DNA of 64,000 nt from Bacteroidia bacterium. GTDB taxonomy: Bacteria > Bacteroidota > Bacteroidia > Flavobacteriales_E > Vicingaceae. The stretch covers positions 35,587-99,586 of the forward strand of contig JAUIMG010000010.1 in assembly GCA_030433355.1 (NCBI GenBank). The letters are read 5' to 3'. Both the position numbers and the translations under genes were made by a program. A model generated the notes under the pieces. The model had not been told where the DNA came from, ran no database searches, and saw only the letters and a list, made by a program, of their open reading frames with translations. Below, piece by piece: positions 15,868 to 26,995 of this stretch; position 1 is the first letter of the stretch; each line of letters begins with the position of its first letter.

Positions 15868-17472
15868 ATGAAAAAGCATTTATTTCTCACAAGCCTTATT
15901 TTACTAGCTACTATTCAATTTAGTTTCTCTCAGAATACAAAAATGAAAGAAAAGTCTGATGGGGTTAGTAAACTAGACGCCCTAATGACAATTGTTAATT
16001 ATGCTTACGTTGATGAAGTTGATAATAATAAATTAGTTGAAGATGCAATAAAAGGGATGCTTAAAGAATTAGATCCTCATTCAGTATACATTCCAGAAGA
16101 CGAGTTAAAAAAAATGAATGAACCCTTAGAAGGAAATTTTGAAGGTATTGGAATTCAATTTAATATATTAAAGGATACCCTGATGGTAGTCTTCCCAATA
16201 TCGGGAGGGCCTTCAGAAAAATTAGGAATTCAGGCGGGAGACAAAATCGTCACCATAGAAGGAGTTAATGTTGCAGGTGTAGGCTTAAAAAATAGCGATG
16301 TTCAGAAAAAATTAAGAGGGAAAAAAGGAACAGTTGTAAATATTGAAATTCTTAGAAAGTCTGAAAAAGAGCTTATCCCTTATGCAATTACAAGAGATAA
16401 AATACCCCTTTACAGCGTAGATGCATCGTATATGGCGACGCCTGATATTGGATATATAAAAGTCAATCGTTTTGCTAGAACAACAATGGAAGAGTTTACC
16501 TCTGCCCTAGATACCTTAAAAGAAAACGGAGCAAAAGATTTAATTCTAGATCTTAGAGGAAATGGCGGCGGATATTTACAAACCGCTTTCTTAATGGCTG
16601 ATGAGTTTTTAGATCAAGGCAAAATGATTGTATATACGGCAGGCGATAAGCAAAATAAAGAAGAGTATAAGGCAACATCAAAAGGCGATTTTGAAAAGGG
16701 AAAACTGGTTGTTTTAATTGATGAAGGTTCGGCTTCTGCTTCTGAGATTGTTGCAGGTGCTGTTCAAGACTGGGATAGAGGTATGGTAATAGGCAGAAGA
16801 TCATTCGGAAAAGGATTAGTTCAAAAGCCTTTCTCTCTGCCTGATGGGTCGGCAATACGCTTAACTACTGCTCGTTATTACACGCCTACAGGAAGATCCA
16901 TTCAAAGACCATATGACGATGGCAAAGACAGTTACTATAACGAAATAAATAGAAGATTTGAACAAGGTGAATTAATGGTGAAGGACAGTATTGATTTTCC
17001 TGATTCCCTAAAGTTTTTTACTCCAAAGAAAAGAATTGTTTATGGTGGAGGTGGAATTATGCCTGACATCTTCATTCCCCTTGATACTACTTTAAACACT
17101 GAATTAAATAAAAATTTGATTAGAAGAGGAGTATATAATGAGTTTACATTAAGTTACCTAGACAAGAAAAGAAAAAGCCTTCTTAAGGAATATCCAAACT
17201 TTCAAGAATTTAAAACAAACTTTAGTTTGAATGAAGAATTTATGGAAGACTTCTTTAAATATGCTGAAAAGAAGAATGTAAAGAGAAATGAAGGTGATTA
17301 TGAAAAATCGAAGAAACTTATTGACACTCAGATTACCGCTCTATTGGCAAGGAATTTATATAGCTCTTCTGCCTATTTTGAAATTATCAATCAACTAAAT
17401 GATTCCTTTCTTCAAGCCATAAATGAGATACAAAGTGATGGTTTTGAAAAGGCTAAACTTGAATACGAATAA
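15868..17472 (+). CDS. C-terminal processing peptidase (S41 family, CtpA/Prc type)
   Basis: 534 residues with a signal peptide (ending QFSFSQNT). A PDZ domain at about 90-175 contains GDKIVTIEGVNVAGVG. The S41 catalytic domain holds the nucleophile Ser in DEGSASASEIVAGAV (about residue 288) and the general-base Lys in RSFGKGLVQ (about 315), with LDLRGNGGGYLQTA as the oxyanion region. A C-terminal helical extension of about 130 residues follows. It cleaves periplasmic substrates from their C-termini and often trims envelope or peptidoglycan hydrolase regulators. It sits right after two SPOR-like genes, which are plausible substrates by context only. Confidence 0.93.
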   Translation: MKKHLFLTSLILLATIQFSFSQNTKMKEKSDGVSKLDALMTIVNYAYVDEVDNNKLVEDAIKGMLKELDPHSVYIPEDELKKMNEPLEGNFEGIGIQFNILKDTLMVVFPISGGPSEKLGIQAGDKIVTIEGVNVAGVGLKNSDVQKKLRGKKGTVVNIEILRKSEKELIPYAITRDKIPLYSVDASYMATPDIGYIKVNRFARTTMEEFTSALDTLKENGAKDLILDLRGNGGGYLQTAFLMADEFLDQGKMIVYTAGDKQNKEEYKATSKGDFEKGKLVVLIDEGSASASEIVAGAVQDWDRGMVIGRRSFGKGLVQKPFSLPDGSAIRLTTARYYTPTGRSIQRPYDDGKDSYYNEINRRFEQGELMVKDSIDFPDSLKFFTPKKRIVYGGGGIMPDIFIPLDTTLNTELNKNLIRRGVYNEFTLSYLDKKRKSLLKEYPNFQEFKTNFSLNEEFMEDFFKYAEKKNVKRNEGDYEKSKKLIDTQITALLARNLYSSSAYFEIINQLNDSFLQAINEIQSDGFEKAKLEYE

Positions 17473-17473
17473 T

Positions 17474-17481
17474 TATATTTG
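17474..17481 (+). promoter_or_regulatory. TAnnTTTG -7 box for the DUF1573 gene
   Basis: TATATTTG is an exact match. It sits two bases after the protease stop and 27 bases before the ATG at 17509, giving a short leader of about 25 bases. Confidence 0.55.
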
Positions 17482-17508
17482 CAATCGAAATTTTTAAACC
17501 TTTATAGA

Positions 17509-18081
17509 ATGACAGATAACGTAAAAAATGGATTATTAGTAGTAATCGCAGTATTAACTTTAATTAATACAGTTATTTTAGCAACTGGCGATAGTGGTGT
17601 TTCTTATGAAAAAACTTCTTTAGATAACAACGCAAACATTAGCAATGCTGCTGCAAATCAAGCTATTCCAATGGATAACAATGATGCTTTTGTACCAGAA
17701 GAACCAACAGGTCCTGCTACTACCATAGCATTTGAAAAAATGGAGCATGATTTTGGTACCATTGAGCAAAACACTACAAATCCTTATGTTTTTGAGTTTA
17801 CTAATACCGGTAACGAACCATTAATTATTACAGACGCTAAAGGAAGTTGCGGTTGTACTGTACCTGAATATCCAAGACAACCTTTACAACCTGGAGAGAA
17901 AGGAGAAATCAAAGTTGTATATAGTCCTGGACAACAAAAGAATCTTCAAACAAAAACTGTTACAATAACGGCAAATACTGAACCAGCGACAACAGTCTTA
18001 AGAATTAAAGCTAATGTAAATCCTGGTGCCGATAATGGTAGCGTAGATCCAAATACAGGAGCAATACAATTAGGAAATTAA
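17509..18081 (+). CDS. DUF1573 domain exported protein
   Basis: 190 residues from the ATG at 17509. An upstream TTG at 17479 lies inside the promoter box and is rejected. An N-terminal membrane anchor (NGLLVVIAVLTLINTVILA) precedes a linker and a DUF1573 Ig-like domain (about 75-165) with the family signatures HDFGTIEQ, FEFTNTGNEPLIITDAKGSCGCTVPEYP and PGEKGEIKVVYSP. These domains are ASPM/SPD-2/hydin-like beta sandwiches in envelope or secreted Bacteroidota proteins. Molecular role unknown. A strong hairpin terminator follows. Confidence 0.9.
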   Translation: MTDNVKNGLLVVIAVLTLINTVILATGDSGVSYEKTSLDNNANISNAAANQAIPMDNNDAFVPEEPTGPATTIAFEKMEHDFGTIEQNTTNPYVFEFTNTGNEPLIITDAKGSCGCTVPEYPRQPLQPGEKGEIKVVYSPGQQKNLQTKTVTITANTEPATTVLRIKANVNPGADNGSVDPNTGAIQLGN

Positions 18082-18103
18082 TAGCAACAAAATTTAATCT
18101 TTT

Positions 18104-18136
18104 AAAAAAAGGCTCGGAAATTCCGAGCCTTTTTTA
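18104..18136. terminator. Bidirectional rho-independent terminator
   Basis: The perfect arms GGCTCGGAA and TTCCGAGCC are flanked by seven A on the left and seven T on the right. It ends the DUF1573 transcript and the convergent ubiD-type transcript, whose stop is at 18134. Confidence 0.9.
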
Positions 18137-19972
18137 TATTATTCCGTAAAGCGATTTACCCTTTTCACCAAGCTTATCTACCTTCTTTTCTACCTCAGGG
18201 TCTAACTCCAAATAAGGAGCATTATGAGGTTTCATTCTACAGTCAATAATCAATGGTCCTTCACACCCCCAATGCTTATATTCTTGAGAATATTTTACAC
18301 CATATATATCATGCGAAGGATTTGCTCTTGTAAATGCACTCCAAATTAGATTTGAAAAAGAATTTGCTATAAATTTAGAATCGTCGCAAAGCAGTATCAA
18401 TGGATACGAGTCTAATTTGTCTAGCTGCATAGCAAGTGCTTTATCTAACTCTTCCATTTCTTCTTTAGCACCACTGTAATTTCTAAAAGCAGGATATTGA
18501 ATTGCTAAAACACCCGGAAAGGCTAAATCAAAAGAAACACATTTAGTTGTTAGATTTAAAGAAGGCTTCTCCTTGCCTAAGTCACGCTTTCTTTTTCCAA
18601 CGGCTGCAATTACTACTTTAGAGCCAGCATTTAGTTCGGTACTGCTGTAATCTAAGGTGTCAATAGTTGTTTTTGTCTGAAAATGTAAATCTCTACTCCA
18701 ATCAACTCGCTCTAGCATATGAATGAAAAATGCTTCCTTATCATTTACACTTAAAGAAGGATTATCCTCTTTTGCAGAAATCCATAAAAACTTAGCTAAA
18801 GACATTTGCCCGAAGCCCAATATATGGTTTGCGATTGTTAGTAGTTCTGCCGGCTGACTAATCTCATAATAAGGCGTATACCTTTCGCTACCAATTGCGA
18901 ATAGTAATGGATGCACTCCTGCCTCATCTACTGCATTTACTTCGTGTAGTCCAGGTATCTCTTTCGGAATTATAGAGCCTGTAATCTCATGGATTAAATT
19001 ACCAAAGCTTGTATCCTCTTGTGGAGGTCTACCAACCACAGTAAAAGGCCAGATGGCATTATTTCTTGCATAAACTTGATCTACCTTCATTAAAGGGAAA
19101 TCATGCTTTAAACTATAATAGCCCAAATGATCTCCAAAAGGGCCTTCTGCCTTATTTTCTTTTGGGTATACTTTTCCAGTAATCACAAAATCAGCATCAG
19201 ATGATAATACATGTCCATTATGTTTTATATATCTAAATCGTCTTCCTCCTAGTGCACCTGCAAAGGTTAATTCTGATAAACCTTCAGGAAGTGGCATTAC
19301 TGCTGCAAACGAATGAGAAGGAGGCCCACCAACAAAAATGGAAACATTTAATGGTTTTCCTAGAGCATTTGCTTTTGTCTGATGTACTCCAATTCCTCTA
19401 TGTATTTGATAATGTAAACCGACCTCCTTATCAAGGATATAATCATTACCTGTTAATTGAATTCTATACATCCCAAGATTAGAATTCATTACTCCCGGCT
19501 TATCTGCATCTTCTGTATATACTATTGGTAGTGTAACATATGCCCCACCATCCATAGGCCAATGCTTGATAAGAGGCAAATCACTTATATTAATTTTATT
19601 TTGAAGAATTGGCGCATTAAAAAGGCTCTTTTTAGGTAAAGCTTTTAAGGCTGCAAATGGAACGGCAATATTTGCTAAAGGTTTTTTTAAGGCCTGCATA
19701 GGATCACCCTTTAGTTGCACCATTTTCTCCACCAGGTTTAGGGTGTCCCTAAACATGAACTTACTCCTTTCTAAAGTGCCAAAAAGGTTAGATACTGCAG
19801 GGTAATTTGTTCCTTTCACATTTTCGAATAAAATGGCTGGGCCTCCTTTTTCATGCACTCTAAGATGAATAGAAGCCATCTCCAAATCAGGGTTTACTTC
19901 TTCCTTAATTCGAACCAAATGTCCATTTTTCTCTAAATCAGCCACGCATGCGGCCATACTTTTATATCCCAT
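18134..19972 (-). CDS. UbiD-family decarboxylase
   Basis: 612 residues matching prenylated-FMN-dependent UbiD enzymes. NLGMYRIQLTGND supplies the Asn/Arg of the cofactor pocket, and EGPFGDHLGYYS contains a catalytic-region Glu. VGRPPQEDTSFGNLIHEIT is a further family signature. The extra C-terminal length (family usually 480-500) is typical of a Bacteroidota subgroup. The substrate is uncertain: ubiquinone is not made here, and a late menaquinone (futalosine-route) step is possible only if mqn genes exist elsewhere. No UbiX is adjacent. Confidence 0.85.
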   Translation of the reverse strand: MGYKSMAACVADLEKNGHLVRIKEEVNPDLEMASIHLRVHEKGGPAILFENVKGTNYPAVSNLFGTLERSKFMFRDTLNLVEKMVQLKGDPMQALKKPLANIAVPFAALKALPKKSLFNAPILQNKINISDLPLIKHWPMDGGAYVTLPIVYTEDADKPGVMNSNLGMYRIQLTGNDYILDKEVGLHYQIHRGIGVHQTKANALGKPLNVSIFVGGPPSHSFAAVMPLPEGLSELTFAGALGGRRFRYIKHNGHVLSSDADFVITGKVYPKENKAEGPFGDHLGYYSLKHDFPLMKVDQVYARNNAIWPFTVVGRPPQEDTSFGNLIHEITGSIIPKEIPGLHEVNAVDEAGVHPLLFAIGSERYTPYYEISQPAELLTIANHILGFGQMSLAKFLWISAKEDNPSLSVNDKEAFFIHMLERVDWSRDLHFQTKTTIDTLDYSSTELNAGSKVVIAAVGKRKRDLGKEKPSLNLTTKCVSFDLAFPGVLAIQYPAFRNYSGAKEEMEELDKALAMQLDKLDSYPLILLCDDSKFIANSFSNLIWSAFTRANPSHDIYGVKYSQEYKHWGCEGPLIIDCRMKPHNAPYLELDPEVEKKVDKLGEKGKSLYGII

Positions 19973-20049
19973 CTAAAAAAGAATTCTTATCACGAAAATA
20001 ACGTTTAAGCAGGCATCTTTGTTGGAAAAACTAGATAAATAAATAAAAA

Positions 20050-20080
20050 GAAAGGCCCAATCAAATTGATTGGGCCTTAA
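20050..20080 (-). terminator. Rho-independent terminator of gltA
   Basis: The arms AAGGCCCAATCAA / TTGATTGGGCCTT are perfect, and on the minus strand they run into TTCTTTTTATTT. It lies 22-52 bases beyond the citrate synthase stop. Confidence 0.88.
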
Positions 20081-20101
20081 CTCCATAATTTAATAGGCTA
20101 A

Positions 20102-21388
20102 TTATCTATTATCAACTTCTTGGAATGGTCTATGGTTGTTACCTGTATATACCTGTCTAGGTCTTCCAATTGGCTCTTTATTCTCTCTCATTTCCTTCCA
20201 TTGAGCTATCCAACCTGGAAGTCTACCCAAGGCAAACATTACTGTAAACATTGATGTTGGAATTCCTATAGCTCTGTATATGATTCCCGAATAAAAATCA
20301 ACATTTGGATACAATTTTCTTTCTACAAAATATGGATCTTTAAGAGCAACTTCTTCCAGTCCTTTAGCAATCTCTAATACCGGATCATTAATTCCTAGTT
20401 TCTCTAATACATCATCAGCTGCTTTCTTGATAATTTTAGCTCTTGGGTCAAAGTTTTTATAGACTCTATGACCAAAACCCATTAAACGGAAAGGATCATT
20501 TTTATCTTTAGCCTTCGCCATGTATTTATTAACATCTCCACCATCTGCTTTAATGGCTTCTAACATTTCAATTACAGCTTGGTTAGCACCTCCATGAAGT
20601 GGTCCCCACAAAGCACTAATACCTGCAGCTATTGAAGCATACAAACTTGCGTGAGATGAGCCTACTACTCTAACTGTTGCAGTAGAACAATTTTGCTCAT
20701 GATCTGCATGTAAAATCAATAATTTGTCAAGAGCATTAGCAATAACAGGATCAACCTCGTACTCCTCAGAAGGTACTGCAAACATCATTTTTAAGAAATT
20801 AGAACAGTAATCCAATTTATTGTCTGGATAATTTGCAGGATGTCCAATTTCATTTTTATATGCCCAAGCAGCCATTGTAGGCATCTTAGCAATTAATCTC
20901 TTAATGCTTAAATCAACTTCTGCGGCAGATCTATTTGGATCTAAAGATTCAGGATAAAAAGCAGTTAAAGAAGAAACCAAAGAAGACAAAACTCCCATTG
21001 GATGTGAATTAGAAGGAAAACCTTCCAAAATATTCTTGATATCCTCGTGAATCAATGTATGATGTGTAATCTCTTTTCTATAAGATTCCAAAGTCGCCTT
21101 ATTTGGTAGCTCACCATAAATCAACAAGTAAGAAACTTCTAAAAATGTAGCTTTCTCAGCTAACTCTTCAATAGAGTAACCTCTGTATCTTAAAATTCCT
21201 TTTTCTCCATCCAAAAAAGTTATTCCACTAGAAGTTGATCCAGTGTTTTTAAATCCAGGATCTAATGTAATATAACCAGAGCTAGCTCTTAATGCACTAA
21301 TATCAATTGCTTTCTCATTTTCACTACCTGTAATAACAGGTAATTCAATTATTTTTCCGTCTATTTTTAGTTCTGCTTTCTCTGACAT
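20102..21388 (-). CDS. gltA: Citrate synthase (type II)
   Basis: 428 residues. It condenses oxaloacetate and acetyl-CoA at the entry of the TCA cycle in the cytosol. Catalytic elements are visible: LHADHEQNCSTATVR (His), GPLHGGANQAVIEML (His) and MGFGHRVYKNFDPRA (His/Arg). The N-terminal beta-domain (KIDGKIIELPVITGSE) marks the long, NADH-type bacterial form. It follows eno but has its own TTG-N19-TAATTTTG promoter. It ends in a hairpin terminator, so it can be expressed independently of carA-eno. Confidence 0.97.
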   Translation of the reverse strand: MSEKAELKIDGKIIELPVITGSENEKAIDISALRASSGYITLDPGFKNTGSTSSGITFLDGEKGILRYRGYSIEELAEKATFLEVSYLLIYGELPNKATLESYRKEITHHTLIHEDIKNILEGFPSNSHPMGVLSSLVSSLTAFYPESLDPNRSAAEVDLSIKRLIAKMPTMAAWAYKNEIGHPANYPDNKLDYCSNFLKMMFAVPSEEYEVDPVIANALDKLLILHADHEQNCSTATVRVVGSSHASLYASIAAGISALWGPLHGGANQAVIEMLEAIKADGGDVNKYMAKAKDKNDPFRLMGFGHRVYKNFDPRAKIIKKAADDVLEKLGINDPVLEIAKGLEEVALKDPYFVERKLYPNVDFYSGIIYRAIGIPTSMFTVMFALGRLPGWIAQWKEMRENKEPIGRPRQVYTGNNHRPFQEVDNR

Positions 21389-21451
21389 ATATTTTATATT
21401 ATTGATTCTACTTTATAAACATCACTTGTTTTGTTCTGTTTAATCGAATTG

Positions 21452-21482
21452 CAAAATTAACTAACAGAACTGCTATTTCAAA
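21452..21482 (-). promoter_or_regulatory. gltA promoter, TTTG-N19-TAATTTTG
   Basis: On the minus strand TTTG (21482-21479) and TAATTTTG (21459-21452) are separated by 19 bases, a full match to the Bacteroidota -33/-7 promoter. The predicted transcript start near 21449 gives a leader of about 60 bases. Confidence 0.8.
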
Positions 21483-21492
21483 GTGCACTATG

Positions 21493-22782
<1,290 letters not shown>

Positions 22783-22785
22783 CTA

Positions 22786-23895
22786 TTAATTTTTATGTGA
22801 AGCAATTAATTCAATAAATTGATCAAAAAGATATCTTGAATCGTGAGGACCTGGGGATGCCTCAGGATGGTATTGGACAGAAAAGGCTGCTTTATTTTTT
22901 AATTTAATACCGGCAACAGTATCATCATTTAAATGTAAATGAGTTATTTCAACTTCATCGCTTTCTTCCGCAGATTTCTTATCTACAACAAAACCATGAT
23001 TCTGAGAAGTAACCTCTCCTTTCCCACTTAATAAATTTATTATTGGATGATTAATCCCACGGTGACCATTATGCATTTTTATGGTTTGCAAGCCACTAGC
23101 AAGTGATAAAAGTTGATGACCTAAACAAATTCCGAAAATTGGAATATTTAAGGCTAGCATCTCTTTTACATTCTCTATTACTTCTTTCATTGCAGAAGGG
23201 TCACCTGGACCATTACTCAACATAATTCCATCAGGATTCCATGCTTTCACCTCATTCGGAGTAGTGTTCATTGGAAATACTTTTAAGTAGGCTCCCCTAT
23301 CTGTTAAGCATTTTAAAATATTTCTTTTAGTACCATAATCCATAACCGCCACTTTATACTCAGACTCTTCATCCCCATATGTATAAGCTTCTTTAACCGA
23401 AACCTTAGAGGATAACTCTAAGCCTTGCATGCTAGGAACCTTTGCTAACTGTTCTTTCAATACATCCACATCAAACTCTACAGATGAAATGATAACATTC
23501 ATTGCTCCTTTATCTCTAATATGGCGCACAATTGCTCTAGAATCAACATCTGTAATAGCAACAATGTTATTCTTTTCAAAATAGTTTTGAAGTGAATCAT
23601 CTGCCATTGGTCTTGAATAGGTTTCAGAAAACTTCTTGCATATTAAACCAGAAATTTTAACTGAATCAGATTCTACTTCATTATCATCTACTCCATAATT
23701 TCCTATATGAGCTGTTGCGCATACCATAATTTGACCATAGTAAGAAGGGTCTGTAAAGATTTCCTGATAACCGGTCATACCTGTATTAAAGCAGATTTCT
23801 CCGGTACTAGTACCGAGAATTCCGGCTGATAAACCATGGTATACTGTACCGTCTTCAAGAACTAAAATTCCCTTTGCCTTAGTATTATACTTCAT
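22786..23895 (-). CDS. carA: Carbamoyl-phosphate synthase small subunit
   Basis: 369 residues. The glutamine amidotransferase subunit releases ammonia for carbamoyl phosphate, feeding pyrimidine and arginine synthesis. The N-terminal CarA domain (TSTGEICFNTGMTGYQEIF) precedes a class I amidotransferase domain with the nucleophile Cys in FGICLGHQLLSLA and the His-Glu pair in VQYHPEASPGP. The large subunit carB is not in the window. It lies downstream of rplQ, after a hairpin terminator, and heads the carA-eno pair. Confidence 0.97.
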   Translation of the reverse strand: MKYNTKAKGILVLEDGTVYHGLSAGILGTSTGEICFNTGMTGYQEIFTDPSYYGQIMVCATAHIGNYGVDDNEVESDSVKISGLICKKFSETYSRPMADDSLQNYFEKNNIVAITDVDSRAIVRHIRDKGAMNVIISSVEFDVDVLKEQLAKVPSMQGLELSSKVSVKEAYTYGDEESEYKVAVMDYGTKRNILKCLTDRGAYLKVFPMNTTPNEVKAWNPDGIMLSNGPGDPSAMKEVIENVKEMLALNIPIFGICLGHQLLSLASGLQTIKMHNGHRGINHPIINLLSGKGEVTSQNHGFVVDKKSAEESDEVEITHLHLNDDTVAGIKLKNKAAFSVQYHPEASPGPHDSRYLFDQFIELIASHKN

Positions 23896-23913
23896 TTGTG
23901 AAAATTTACAGCA

Positions 23914-23949
23914 AAAAAAAGGATAAAACTTAGAGTTTTATCCTTTTTT
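23914..23949 (-). terminator. Terminator closing the ribosomal superoperon
   Basis: The perfect arms AAAAAAGGATAAAACT / AGTTTTATCCTTTTTT around TAG lie between the rplQ stop (23976) and the carA start (23895). The A/T-rich upper stem may allow some read-through into carA, for which no clear promoter is visible. Confidence 0.85.
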
Positions 23950-23975
23950 ATAAATTGTTAAAAAATATTCAAAAC

Positions 23976-24551
23976 CTATTTCTTGTCTGCAGAATCAGAT
24001 TCATCTTTTGCCTTTTCATCAGCTTTATTAGCTTCCGCTTTTGGCTCTTCTTTTTCTTCCTTAGGTGCTTCTGCAACAGGAGCTTCTTCTTTAGAAGATT
24101 CTACGGCAGAAGGAGCAGCAGCAGATTTAGAAGTAGATCTTCTTCTCCTTGTTTTCTTCTTAGAAGATTCTTTTGCATCAGTTGTGTAAATCTCATTGAA
24201 ATCTACTAACTCCATCATACACATTTCTGCATTATCTCCTAGTCTGTTTCCAGTTTTGATAATTCTAGTATATCCACCTGGTCGATCAGCTATTTTTGGA
24301 GCTACTTCTCTAAAAAGTTCTGAAACAGCAATTTTATTATTTAGATAACTAAACACCACCCTTCTTGAGTGTGTAGAGTCATCTTTAGACTTTGTAATTA
24401 ATGGCTCTACAAATCCTCTTAAAGCTTTTGCTTTAGCAACAGTAGTATTAATTCTTTTATGCTGAATTAATGAACACGCCATATTAGAAAGCATTGCTTT
24501 TCTGTGAGGCTTTGTTCTGCCTAAATGATTAAACTTTTTTCCGTGTCTCAT
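23976..24551 (-). CDS. rplQ: Ribosomal protein bL17 with long charged tail
   Basis: 191 residues versus about 120-127 in most bacteria. The first 120 residues are a normal bL17 ([54 protein letters not shown]). From about 123 a lysine/serine stretch ([12 protein letters not shown]) is followed by a low-complexity Glu/Lys/Ala segment ending DSADKK. The tail is likely disordered and exposed on the 50S surface near the tunnel exit. It is the last gene of the ribosomal superoperon. Confidence 0.96.
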   Translation of the reverse strand: MRHGKKFNHLGRTKPHRKAMLSNMACSLIQHKRINTTVAKAKALRGFVEPLITKSKDDSTHSRRVVFSYLNNKIAVSELFREVAPKIADRPGGYTRIIKTGNRLGDNAEMCMMELVDFNEIYTTDAKESSKKKTRRRRSTSKSAAAPSAVESSKEEAPVAEAPKEEKEEPKAEANKADEKAKDESDSADKK

Positions 24552-24556
24552 CTCTC

Positions 24557-25549
24557 TTAGTCCTTATCTAGTTTATACTTAGCTACATTCATTCCGAAAG
24601 TTAAATTCTTACTTTCAACCAATTCATCTAGCTCAGTTAATGATTTCTTACCAAAATTTCTAAATTTCAATAAGTCATTTTTGTTAAATTGAACAAGCTC
24701 ACCTAAAGTCTCAACATCTGCAGCTTTTAAGCAATTTAATGCTCTTACAGATAGGTCCATATCAATAAGCTTAGTCTTCAATAATTGTCTCATATGCAAA
24801 GAATCTTCATCAAACTCTTCTACAGCAGACTTTACTTCAGTTTCCAATGCAATTTTCTCATCAGAGAATAACATAAAGTGTTGAATCAAAATAGTAGCAG
24901 CTTCTTTAAGTGCTTCTTTTGGATGCACAGATCCATCAGATTTGATATCAATGACTAACTTTTCATAATCCGTCTTTTGCTCAACTCTGTAGTTTTCAAT
25001 GCTATAATTAACATTTTTAATTGGAGTGTAGATAGCATCAATTGGTATATATCCAATAGGAGCGTCTTCAACTCTATTCTCTTCAGATGGTACATAACCT
25101 CTACCTTTATTGATAGTTAATTCCATTTGGATTTTAACTGATCTTTCCATTGTACAAATTACATGATCTGGATTTAATACTTGAAAAGCAGAAGTAAATT
25201 TTCCAATATCACCTGCAGTAAGTGTATCCTGACCTGAAATTGTCATCATCACTTTTTCTTCATCGTTTCCTTCAATTTGTTGTTTGAATCTTACTTGCTT
25301 TAAGTTAAGAATCATTGTAGTTACATCTTCAACTACTCCATCAATTGTAGAAAATTCATGGTCAACACCTTCTATTCTAATCCCGGTAATTGCAAATCCT
25401 TCTAAAGAGGATAAAAGAATTCTTCTAATTGCATTACCAATAGTAATTCCGTAACCAGGCTCTAATGGTCTGAATTCAAACTGACCTTCATGGTCATTGG
25501 ATTCTATCATTATTACTTTATCAGGCTTTTGAAAATCTAAAATTGCCAT
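24557..25549 (-). CDS. rpoA: RNA polymerase alpha subunit
   Basis: 330 residues. The N-terminal dimerisation domain ([20 protein letters not shown], about 27-46) nucleates polymerase assembly. The C-terminal domain (about 255-320: [34 protein letters not shown]) contacts UP elements and activators. It is encoded five bases upstream of rplQ and downstream of rpsD, the classic alpha-operon order. Confidence 0.98.
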   Translation of the reverse strand: MAILDFQKPDKVIMIESNDHEGQFEFRPLEPGYGITIGNAIRRILLSSLEGFAITGIRIEGVDHEFSTIDGVVEDVTTMILNLKQVRFKQQIEGNDEEKVMMTISGQDTLTAGDIGKFTSAFQVLNPDHVICTMERSVKIQMELTINKGRGYVPSEENRVEDAPIGYIPIDAIYTPIKNVNYSIENYRVEQKTDYEKLVIDIKSDGSVHPKEALKEAATILIQHFMLFSDEKIALETEVKSAVEEFDEDSLHMRQLLKTKLIDMDLSVRALNCLKAADVETLGELVQFNKNDLLKFRNFGKKSLTELDELVESKNLTFGMNVAKYKLDKD

Positions 25550-25572
25550 ATCTTTCCTTGCTTTATATATTA

Positions 25573-26178
25573 TTACTTAGAGTAAAGTTCTACGATTAAT
25601 TGTTCTTTGATATTCTCAGGTATTTGAGCTCTTTCTGGGGCATTAACAAATTTAGCCTTCATTGCTTGTGCATCCCACTCTAACCAATCAAAGTTGTCTT
25701 TTCTATTAGCCAAAGAATCATTCATAACTTCTAATGATTTTGAACGCTCTCTAACTTCAATAATATCACCTTCCTTCAAAGAGTATGAAGCAATGTTTGT
25801 AACAACTCCATTTACTTTAAAATGCTTGTGTCCTACCAACTGTCTAGCTGATCTTCTAGAAGGGGCTAAACCTAATCTAAAGACTACATTATCTAATCTT
25901 GACTCACAAAGTTTAAGTAAGTTTTCGCCTGTTATACCTTTACTTCTTGATGCCTCGTGGAATAAATTAGCAAACTGTCTTTCTAATATACCATAGGTAT
26001 ACTTAGCCTTTTGCTTTTCCATTAACTGAATAGCATACTCCGACTGCTTACCTCTTCTTCTATTAGGACCATGTTGTCCTGGAGGGTAGTTCTTTTTCTC
26101 TAGCGCTTTATCAGGGCCAAAAATAGGCTCTTTAAACTTTCTTGCTATTTTGGACTTAGGTCCTCTATATCTTGCCAT
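25573..26178 (-). CDS. rpsD: Ribosomal protein uS4
   Basis: 201 residues, a 16S 5'-domain assembly initiator. [18 protein letters not shown] is at the N-terminus. The S4 RNA-binding domain is at about 95-155 ([20 protein letters not shown], then [23 protein letters not shown]). No zinc-finger cysteines are present near the N-terminus, so this is the zinc-free form. In E. coli S4 also represses its own operon; whether this holds here is unknown. Confidence 0.98.
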   Translation of the reverse strand: MARYRGPKSKIARKFKEPIFGPDKALEKKNYPPGQHGPNRRRGKQSEYAIQLMEKQKAKYTYGILERQFANLFHEASRSKGITGENLLKLCESRLDNVVFRLGLAPSRRSARQLVGHKHFKVNGVVTNIASYSLKEGDIIEVRERSKSLEVMNDSLANRKDNFDWLEWDAQAMKAKFVNAPERAQIPENIKEQLIVELYSK

Positions 26179-26202
26179 TACTTAGTGTTTTCTTCTAAAA
26201 AA

Positions 26203-26589
26203 TTATACTCTTCTTCTTTTTGGTGGTCTACATCCATTGTGTGGTATCGGTGTAATATCAACTATCTCAGTAACTTCAATACCTGCATTATGAATGGTTC
26301 TGATAGCAGATTCTCTACCTGCTCCTGGACCTTTTACGTAAACCTTTACTCTTCTAAGCCCCAAATCATAAGCTTCTTTACTACAATCATCTGCAGCCAT
26401 TTGAGCAGCGTAAGGTGTGTTCTTTTTAGAACCCTTAAAGCCCATTTTCCCTGAAGAAGACCAAGAGATTACTTGACCATTCTGATTGGTTAAAGAGATA
26501 ATAATGTTGTTGAATGTTGCATGAATATGAGCTTCGCCCATTGATTCAATTTTAACATTCTTTCTTTTTTTCTGTGTAGATTTTGCCAT
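26203..26589 (-). CDS. rpsK: Ribosomal protein uS11
   Basis: 128 residues of the 30S platform, near the mRNA exit and E site. Landmarks are [39 protein letters not shown] and the C-terminal [18 protein letters not shown]. It lies between rpsM and rpsD with short gaps. Confidence 0.98.
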   Translation of the reverse strand: MAKSTQKKRKNVKIESMGEAHIHATFNNIIISLTNQNGQVISWSSSGKMGFKGSKKNTPYAAQMAADDCSKEAYDLGLRRVKVYVKGPGAGRESAIRTIHNAGIEVTEIVDITPIPHNGCRPPKRRRV

Positions 26590-26603
26590 CTTCCTAAAGC
26601 TTA

Positions 26604-26981
26604 TTATTTAGTTGCCTTTTTCTTGTTCGCAACTGTTTTCTTTTTACCTTTTCTAGTTCTAGCGTTATTCTTAGTTTTTTGACCTCTTAAAGGAAGACCA
26701 GAACGATGTCTAATTCCTCTATAACAACCTATATCCATTAATCTTTTAATGTTCAGTTGTATCTCAGATCTTAATGTTCCTTCCACTTGAAATTCCTCAT
26801 TAACTATTTTTCTTATAATAGATAATTCATCATCATTCCAATCTTGAACCTTTTTATCCAAGCTTACTTCAGCTTTGTTAAGAATATTTTGAGCAGAACT
26901 TCTACCTATCCCATAGATATAAGTTAAGCCAATCTCTCCTCTTTTGTTTTTTGGTAAATCAATACCCGCTATTCTAGCCAT
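26604..26981 (-). CDS. rpsM: Ribosomal protein uS13
   Basis: 125 residues of the 30S head that form bridges to the 50S and contact the P-site tRNA through a basic tail. [20 protein letters not shown] is at the start. The helix-two-turn-helix region is [17 protein letters not shown], and [20 protein letters not shown] plus a lysine-rich end complete it. Confidence 0.98.
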   Translation of the reverse strand: MARIAGIDLPKNKRGEIGLTYIYGIGRSSAQNILNKAEVSLDKKVQDWNDDELSIIRKIVNEEFQVEGTLRSEIQLNIKRLMDIGCYRGIRHRSGLPLRGQKTKNNARTRKGKKKTVANKKKATK

Positions 26982-26995
26982 AGTTTAATGTATTA

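Noticed and set aside
17479..17508. TTG start for the DUF1573 gene
   Set aside because: The codon lies within the TATATTTG promoter box; the ATG at 17509 sits directly before the membrane anchor.
23955..24209. Long plus-strand frames opposite rplQ
   Set aside because: They are shadows of the low-complexity Lys/Glu/Ala tail of bL17.
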